Shown here: in pieces, positions 63,481 through 64,000 of the stretch
Position numbering within the stretch: the first letter of the stretch is position 1
Layout of the letters: every line of letters starts with the position of its first letter
Assembly (NCBI GenBank): GCA_018136815.1
Contig: CM030935.1
Span: 5,586,448 to 5,650,447 of the forward strand
Origin: Isochrysis galbana
Lineage: Eukaryota > Haptophyta > Isochrysidales > Isochrysidaceae
DNA length: 64,000 nt
Direction of reading: 5' to 3'
Notes under the pieces: model-generated
Database searches by the model: none
Seen by the model: only the letters and a program-made list of their open reading frames with translations
What the model was told of the DNA's origin: nothing
Position numbers and translations under genes: made by a program

Positions 63481-64000
63481 CAATAGGTTCGAATCGAGCG
63501 CGTGGGGGGGGGGGGGGGAGCGAGAGAGAGAGACGAGAGAGAGGGCGACACGCGTCGCCGTGCGGTCTCGCTCACCCCCTTTGCAAACGAGAAAACAGGA
63601 GCTTCTACGTAAAAAACCAGCCCGCGGCGCGAAAGAGGGGGACGCCGATGGCAGAGGGGGACTAGGATGAGCCCCGGACTTCTACTACAATACTCCAGGC
63701 ACGCTCGCCCCCACAGCATGACACCGATGCTGCCTTTTGAAGAGGACGGACTCAGTCCGAAGACTGGAAGAAGGGCTACCATCACATGCATCCATCAGAA
63801 TTGTGAGAAGTGGAGCCCGGTGACGATAGAAGGTCGTTGTCTTATCGCAGGGCGGCCAACCAGGGGCTTTGTAACTACTAGTAAGTGTTGGTAGGGCGGT
63901 CAAACAGCTATTTTAACTTCTAAGGGTGAAAATTGAAAATTGACCGAGTCAAGATTGAGGATTCATTACAAGATTTTTGGATATGGTGACCGGATAGGTG
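63481..64000. other. Right edge, transposon-like end, no gene
   Basis: The copy of tagggcggtcaaacag at 63892-63907 and the following aagggtgaaaattgaaaatt to the window edge resemble 57544-57620, so another element of that type probably begins here. Confidence 0.5.

Noticed and set aside
63420-63510. ggttcgaatc near 63487 as part of a tRNA gene
   Set aside because: The word resembles a T-arm, but neither strand gives a paired 5-bp stem around it, a D-arm or an acceptor stem.

Overview
The window looks like nuclear DNA of a GC-rich, intron-bearing microalga, most probably a haptophyte. This is inferred from gene content and style, not proven. Genes are split by short introns (mostly 67-180 bp) with GT-AG and some GC-AG borders. 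Two genes encode temptin-like secreted proteins, one joined to a cytochrome b561 membrane domain. Long CT microsatellites, C/G homopolymers and many decayed transposable elements fill the spaces. A 100-N gap (33304-33403) marks a scaffold join. No rRNA, tRNA or CRISPR array was recognised.

Genes, left to right: the last exon of an unidentified gene (112-243, +); a secreted PAN/apple-like protein with an iterated LLYGK motif (1351-4305, -); a temptin/cytochrome b561 protein (8698-10152, +, 3 exons); a temptin plus Cys-rich plus Glu-Pro-tail protein (14893-16137, +); a probably membrane-anchored thioredoxin (19866-21175, -, 4 exons); the eEF2 co-chaperone HGH1 (22473-24508, -, 2 exons); a Sec14/CRAL-TRIO protein (28508-30646, -, 2 exons); a 2207-residue coiled-coil protein (33929-40552, +); an F-box-like/TPR protein (42644-45971, +, 10 exons); a fucosyltransferase-like enzyme (48573-51981, +, 8 exons); a protein joining UBA, RPA70N-like, AT-hook and tandem BRCT domains (53590-56595, -); and a multi-pass membrane protein with a C-terminal WW domain (60739-61828, -, 2 exons). 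These are unrelated single-gene units. The secreted or secretory-pathway ones (PAN-like, two temptins, fucosyltransferase) fit a cell-surface theme, but linkage alone does not show that they act together.

Mobile DNA: family 1 is a non-LTR retroelement with copies at about 4600-6604, 11990-13533 and 25500-27106. Family 2 is a related element at 41160-41990, with ends at 18295-19142 and 27505-28105. Several copies keep their 5' part and 3' end but lack the middle, and both families end in a T-run rather than an A-tail. A 33-bp-unit minisatellite occurs at five places. One pair of these arrays brackets a small inverted-repeat element carrying an AT-rich orphan ORF (11289-11714). A decayed hAT transposase and a gag-like ORF lie at 58400-59490.

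One pattern ties the host genes together: most recognised start codons have a pyrimidine (CT) tract on the coding strand just upstream, whichever strand the gene is on. The most notable possible novelties are the UBA/RPA70N/AT-hook/BRCT protein, the LLYGK-repeat secreted protein, the internally deleted T-tailed retroelements and the AT-rich ORF element.
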